Assembly: GCA_007713455.1 (NCBI GenBank)
Contig: VMRT01000004.1
Coordinates: 124,001-188,000 of the forward strand
Source: Pseudomonas sp.
GTDB lineage: Bacteria > Pseudomonadota > Gammaproteobacteria > Pseudomonadales > Pseudomonadaceae
Reading direction: 5' to 3'
DNA length: 64,000 nucleotides
How positions within the stretch are numbered: position 1 is the stretch's first letter; every line of letters begins with the position of its first letter. The notes below the pieces were generated by a model. The model saw only the letters and a program-made list of their open reading frames with translations. It was not told the origin of the DNA and ran no database searches. The position numbers were made by a program, and so were the translations under genes. Positions 60,567 to 64,000 of the stretch are shown here, piece by piece.

Positions 60567-61184
60567 ATGTGCGGTCGCTACGCCCTTTTCCGCTGGAGCC
60601 AGGACTTCGCTGCCTTGCCCGGCTTCCCCTCTGATCAGCAACCGCACTGGAGCCTCGCGCCTGGCGCTTCGGTGCTGCTGCTGCGTCAGGTCGATGCGCA
60701 GTTGCAGCTCAGCCGCGTGCGCTGGGGGCTGACCCCGGCCTGGCTTACCGATCTGACGCGCACCCCTGCCCAGGCCCGGGCAGAAACCATCAGCGAACAG
60801 CCTATGTTCCGCGAGGCGTTTCGCCAGCGCCGCGGGTTGCTGCCGGCCAACGGCTTCTACGAATGGCGTGGCTCGGCGCGCAAGCGCCCTTACTGGATGA
60901 CCAGCGAAGGCTCGCTCGGCTATTTCGCCGCACTCTGGGAAGCCTATCCGGTACAGGGTCATACGTATCTGAGCGCCGCCGTGGTGACGCTGCCCGCGGC
61001 TACGCTGCGTCGGCCACTGATGCTTGATGAAGCCGGGCAGGCCGCCTGGCTCGATCCCGAAACGCCGCTCGAGACATTGCAGGCGCTGCTGGCCCAGCCT
61101 CAGCCGGCCTTGCGTGAGCGGCCACTGGCAACCGTGGTAAATGACCCGCGTATCGACGGGCCGGAGTGCCTCACGCCGGCGTGA
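60567..61184 (+). CDS. SOS response-associated peptidase family protein (SRAP/HMCES, YedK-like)
   Basis: 205-residue SRAP protein that, by family, shields abasic sites in single-stranded DNA through a thiazolidine crosslink. The catalytic Cys2 is present after the initiator Met (MCGRYALF), NARAET-like QARAETI is visible, and LPANGFYEW brings the conserved Asn and Glu. AAVVTLPA precedes the region of the conserved His, where the usual HxRMP reads RRPLM, so the histidine is absent. Twelve bases after the DUF2007 gene, same strand. Confidence 0.88.
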   Translation: MCGRYALFRWSQDFAALPGFPSDQQPHWSLAPGASVLLLRQVDAQLQLSRVRWGLTPAWLTDLTRTPAQARAETISEQPMFREAFRQRRGLLPANGFYEWRGSARKRPYWMTSEGSLGYFAALWEAYPVQGHTYLSAAVVTLPAATLRRPLMLDEAGQAAWLDPETPLETLQALLAQPQPALRERPLATVVNDPRIDGPECLTPA

Positions 61185-61205
61185 ACCGGCGCGGCTGTGT
61201 CGTCG

Positions 61206-63336
61206 TCACACCCTGAACTGGTTGATCAGGCGACGCTGCTGTTCGGCCAGGCGCGTCAACCCGGCACTGGCCTGGCTGGCTTCCTCGGCGCCACCGGCAA
61301 CTTCCTGCGCGACCTGACCGATGTTGGTGACGTTGCGGTTGATGTCTTCGGCCACCGCGCTCTGCTCCTCGGCGGCACTGGCGATCTGGTTGTTCATGTC
61401 GTTGATCAGCGAGACCGCCTGGGTGATCGCCTGCAGCGCCTCGGCGGCGGCATCCGCCTGCTCGACGCTGCGCTGGGTGCGGCTCTGACTCTGCTCCATC
61501 ACCTGCACCACATCCCGCGTGCCGTTCTGCAGCTGCTGGATCATCTGCTGGATCTCGCCGGTCGCCTGCTGCGTCTTCTGCGCCAGGTTGCGGACCTCGT
61601 CGGCCACGACGGCGAAGCCGCGTCCCTGCTCGCCGGCGCGGGCCGCCTCGATTGCCGCGTTGAGGGCGAGCAGGTTGGTTTGCTCGGCAATGCTGCGAAT
61701 GGTCACCAGGATGGCGTCGATGTTCTCGCTGTCGCGGGCCAGCGTCTGCACCACCTCCACCGCTCGACCGATCTCGTCGGCCAGTTCGGTGATGGTCGAG
61801 CCAGTGTCCTGCACGATGTGCCGGCCCTGATTGGCCGCGCGATCGGCATTGTTGGCGGCTTCGGCGGCCTGGGTCGCGTTGCGCGCCACGTCCTGGGCGG
61901 TGGCGGTCATTTCGTGCACGGCAGTGGCCGCCAGCTCGATTTCCGCCAGCTGGGTCTGCACGCCCTTGTCGGTGCGGATGGCGATGTCGGCGGTGTGCTC
62001 GGAGGCATCGCTGACCTTCTGCACCGAGCTGACGACCTCGCCGATCATGCCCTGCAGGCGCGCGAGGAAGGCGTTGAAGCCGGCAGCGATCTGGCCTAGC
62101 TCGTTGCGACTGTCGATGTTCAGGCGCTGGGTCAGGTCGCCTTCGCCCTGACCGATGTTGTCCAGCATGACCACCATTTCGCGCAGCGGGCGGGTGATGC
62201 GGCGGCTGATCAGCCAGATTGCCAGCAGACCGGCAAGGCCGATCAGCACACCGATGACGAGCATGGTGGCAAGGCTGCTGCGGCTTTCGTCGGCGAGGGC
62301 GACCATCAACTGGTCCAGCTCCTTCATCACCTCGGCGGTCGGCAGCTCCAGCATCAGCACCCAGCGGGCCTCGGTGCCGGCAAAGGAAAACGGCAGGAAC
62401 AGCGCGACGCGGCCACGGGCCTGATCGATTCGATAGTGGGTCTGACCGGCCGGCAACTGCTTGACCAGTGCCTGCTCCTCGGCGTCGAGTATCTGTGCGG
62501 CGGGCTTGCCGATAAGGCTGGTGTCGCGGCTGTAGGCGGCAAGGCGGCCGTTGTTGGAGATCAGCGCGATCTGGCCGACGCCACCGTAGAGCTGGGTGTT
62601 GGCGTCGCTCAGCAGCTGTTGGATGAAGTCGACGCTGATGTCCGCGCCGACGATACCGTGGAACTTGCCCTCGATTATGATCGGCGCATTGAACGACGAC
62701 AGCAGCGACGTCTTGCCATTCATCTCGTAGGGTGCTGGATCGCCTACGCAGGGCTTGAGCTGCTCGCGCGGGCAGAGGTAGTACTCGCCGGCGCGCACGC
62801 CGGTTTCCAGCAGGCGGGTGTCCTCGATGTCGGTGAGCTTGTCGACCACCATCTGGCCGCTGGCGTCGCGGTAGACCCAGCTGGCGAAGCGGCCGTCGAC
62901 CATGCCCGGGGCGTCGCCGCGGTACATGACGTCGTTGACGTCCACGCCGTTGGGCTCCCAGGCGATGTAGGTGCTGGTCAGATTGGGGTTCTCGAGCAGG
63001 GTCTGTCGCGCCAGATTGATCAGCTCTTCGCGCGTCAGGTTGGCCATCGGCATCCCTTCGTCATCACTGAGGCCGGTCAGGGTGTGTACTCGAGCGAGGC
63101 CGGTGGCGATCTGCAGGGGGGGCCTGGAGTTGTGCCTGGATGCGGCTGACCTGGGTCTGGGCGAGGGCAGTGACGCGCTGCTCGACCATGCCGTCGATCA
63201 GCGAACGGGTCCGCTCCTCGACCAGCGCCTGGCTGCGCATTCCGGAAACCATCGCATACAGCAGAAGTGCGGCGATCACGGCCAGGGTGCAGGCGCCGGC
63301 CAATGCGGCGAAGGCGGTCTGGATGGATCTGAACAT
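61206..63336 (-). pseudogene. methyl-accepting chemotaxis protein split by a one-base frameshift
   Basis: The two parts form one chemoreceptor. N-terminal part from ATG 63336: MFRSIQTAFAALAGACTLAV, a membrane segment and a helix to RIQAQLQAP. Then the frame shifts at a run of seven G on the plus strand (63116-63122); with six, it would read [18 protein letters not shown] and continue into the open 615-codon frame ending at 61206. That frame holds a dCache sensor domain, a second membrane segment near [18 protein letters not shown], a HAMP domain and the signalling hairpin [20 protein letters not shown]. The ATG at 63053 would give a receptor lacking the first membrane helix. Sequencing error, true mutation or phase variation are all possible. 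Confidence 0.85.
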
Positions 63337-63656
63337 GTGCGGAACTCCAATTGCGCAGCGGATAAGGAGGCTATCGGCAGGTTTTGCGACAACTGCAGCG
63401 GTACGTTCGGTTGCCTGACAGGTGGGTCCGCGATAGGGTCTGTTCCCGTTTCGTACGCGGCCGCGCCCCGGCCCTGCGGGTTGCGCGGCAAATGGCGCCA
63501 TGCGGCGTTGCGGGACTTGGCAAGGGAACCACCATTACCTGCGTCCCGCGCCTGCGGAACGCCGCCCGGCCATGGCGCCTTTTGGCGCAGCAACGTGGCT
63601 TGCGACGAAACGGGAACAGACCCTAGGATACGGCGCAGGTTTTCCGGAGAGACTCG
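63337..63656. other. intergenic region mostly filled by a hairpin element
   Basis: 320 bases between the chemoreceptor and the M48 gene. The MITE-like element at 63434-63625 occupies 192 of them. Confidence 0.6.
63434..63625. mobile_element. MITE-like 192 bp inverted-repeat element flanked by TA
   Basis: The ends TAGGGTCTGTTCCCGTTTCG (63434-63453) and its exact reverse complement (63606-63625) are 20 bp terminal repeats that begin and end with TA. The interior continues as an imperfect long palindrome (for example GGCGCCATGCGGCGTTGCGG against AACGCCGCCCGGCCATGGCGCC), so the whole element can fold into one hairpin. It encodes nothing. Non-autonomous elements with TA at both ends suggest an IS630/Tc1-type transposase in trans (inference). 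Confidence 0.7.
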
Positions 63657-64000
63657 ATGTTCAAGCCGCACAGATTGTCGCTGTTGGTCGCTGCTGCCGT
63701 GCTGGCGGGCTGTCAGGCCGTCAACACCACCAGCGGCGGCGCCGTAGGCGTCGACCGCAAGCAGTACATGTTCAGCATGCTGTCGACCGAGCAGGTCAAC
63801 CAGGTGTACGCCCAGTCCTATCAGGAGACGCTCAGTGCGGCGTCAAGCAAGGGTGTGCTGGAGAAAAACAGCGCAATCACCAAGCGGGTCAACGGTATTG
63901 CCCAGCGGCTGATCGCCAAGGTGCCGGTGTTCCGCCCCGATGCCGCGCAATGGAGCTGGGAGGTCAACGTCATCGACAGCCCGGAGCTTAACGCCAACTG
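63657..64000 (+). CDS. M48 family metallopeptidase lipoprotein, partial (3' end outside window)
   Basis: The visible 114 codons show a signal peptide with lipobox LAGC at residues 16-19 and the N-terminal region typical of LoiP/YcaL-type periplasmic M48 proteases: KQYMFSMLSTEQVNQVYAQS, NSAITKRVNGIAQRLIAKVP and the SWEVNVIDSPELNAN strand that precedes the HExxH helix. The zinc motif itself is beyond the window. GGAGAG lies seven bases before the ATG. The MITE-like element ends 31 bases upstream, within the expected promoter/leader. Confidence 0.85.
   Translation, partial: MFKPHRLSLLVAAAVLAGCQAVNTTSGGAVGVDRKQYMFSMLSTEQVNQVYAQSYQETLSAASSKGVLEKNSAITKRVNGIAQRLIAKVPVFRPDAAQWSWEVNVIDSPELNAN

Overview
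The window is a high-GC gammaproteobacterial chromosome segment that reads as a Pseudomonas of the stutzeri type (Stutzerimonas). The case rests on gene content and order: algW, nif3, cysD-cysNC, rplM-rpsI, petABC, sspAB, dolP/gmhA/yraN/lpoA, rsmI, rnpB and the dcw cluster follow the order known from P. aeruginosa, and type IV pilus genes pilA/pilBCD-coaE-yacG and the pair PA4642-family gene/mqo are also typical of the genus. Species assignment is inference; no 16S rRNA gene is present.

Layout. 1-4.5 kb: periplasmic protease AlgW (cut by the window edge), a Nif3-family protein and the sulfate-activation operon cysD-cysNC. 4.56-7.44 kb: a repeat island with an intact REP-associated tyrosine transposase (RAYT), a decayed second RAYT, three families of REP palindromes, a tandem array of about 160-190 bp units and a 191 bp duplication carrying two copies of a terminator hairpin. 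7.44-14.7 kb: major pilin pilA (with a sigma-54 type promoter) divergent from pilBCD, coaE, yacG, then a CbiM-like membrane protein and an aldo/keto reductase. 15.1-23.4 kb: ribosomal proteins L13/S9, the cytochrome bc1 complex, stringent starvation proteins SspA/SspB, and a convergent envelope operon lpoA-yraN-gmhA-dolP. 23.5-42.8 kb: rsmI, RNase P RNA, and the complete division and cell wall cluster mraZ to ftsZ followed by lpxC, with a good promoter and MraZ-type operator repeats in front of mraZ.

42.9-64 kb is a more variable region: a stress-flavoured group on the minus strand (ferritin-like protein, Rho_N/SAP-tailed basic protein, OsmE, a PQQ-type dehydrogenase, MgtC, small exported proteins), a LOG-family phosphoribohydrolase flanked on both sides by repeated DnaA-box clusters, a short-chain dehydrogenase, a SulP transporter, malate:quinone oxidoreductase, lipoproteins, an acyltransferase, an SRAP-domain protein, a chemoreceptor gene split by a one-base frameshift in a seven-G tract, a 192 bp TA-flanked hairpin element (MITE-like), and the start of an M48 metalloprotease gene cut by the window end.

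The housekeeping part (15-43 kb) is ordinary. The points most worth a second look are the four DnaA-box clusters of near-constant geometry at 48.9-50.3 kb, the RAYT/REP island beside pilA, the MITE-like hairpin and the frameshifted chemoreceptor.
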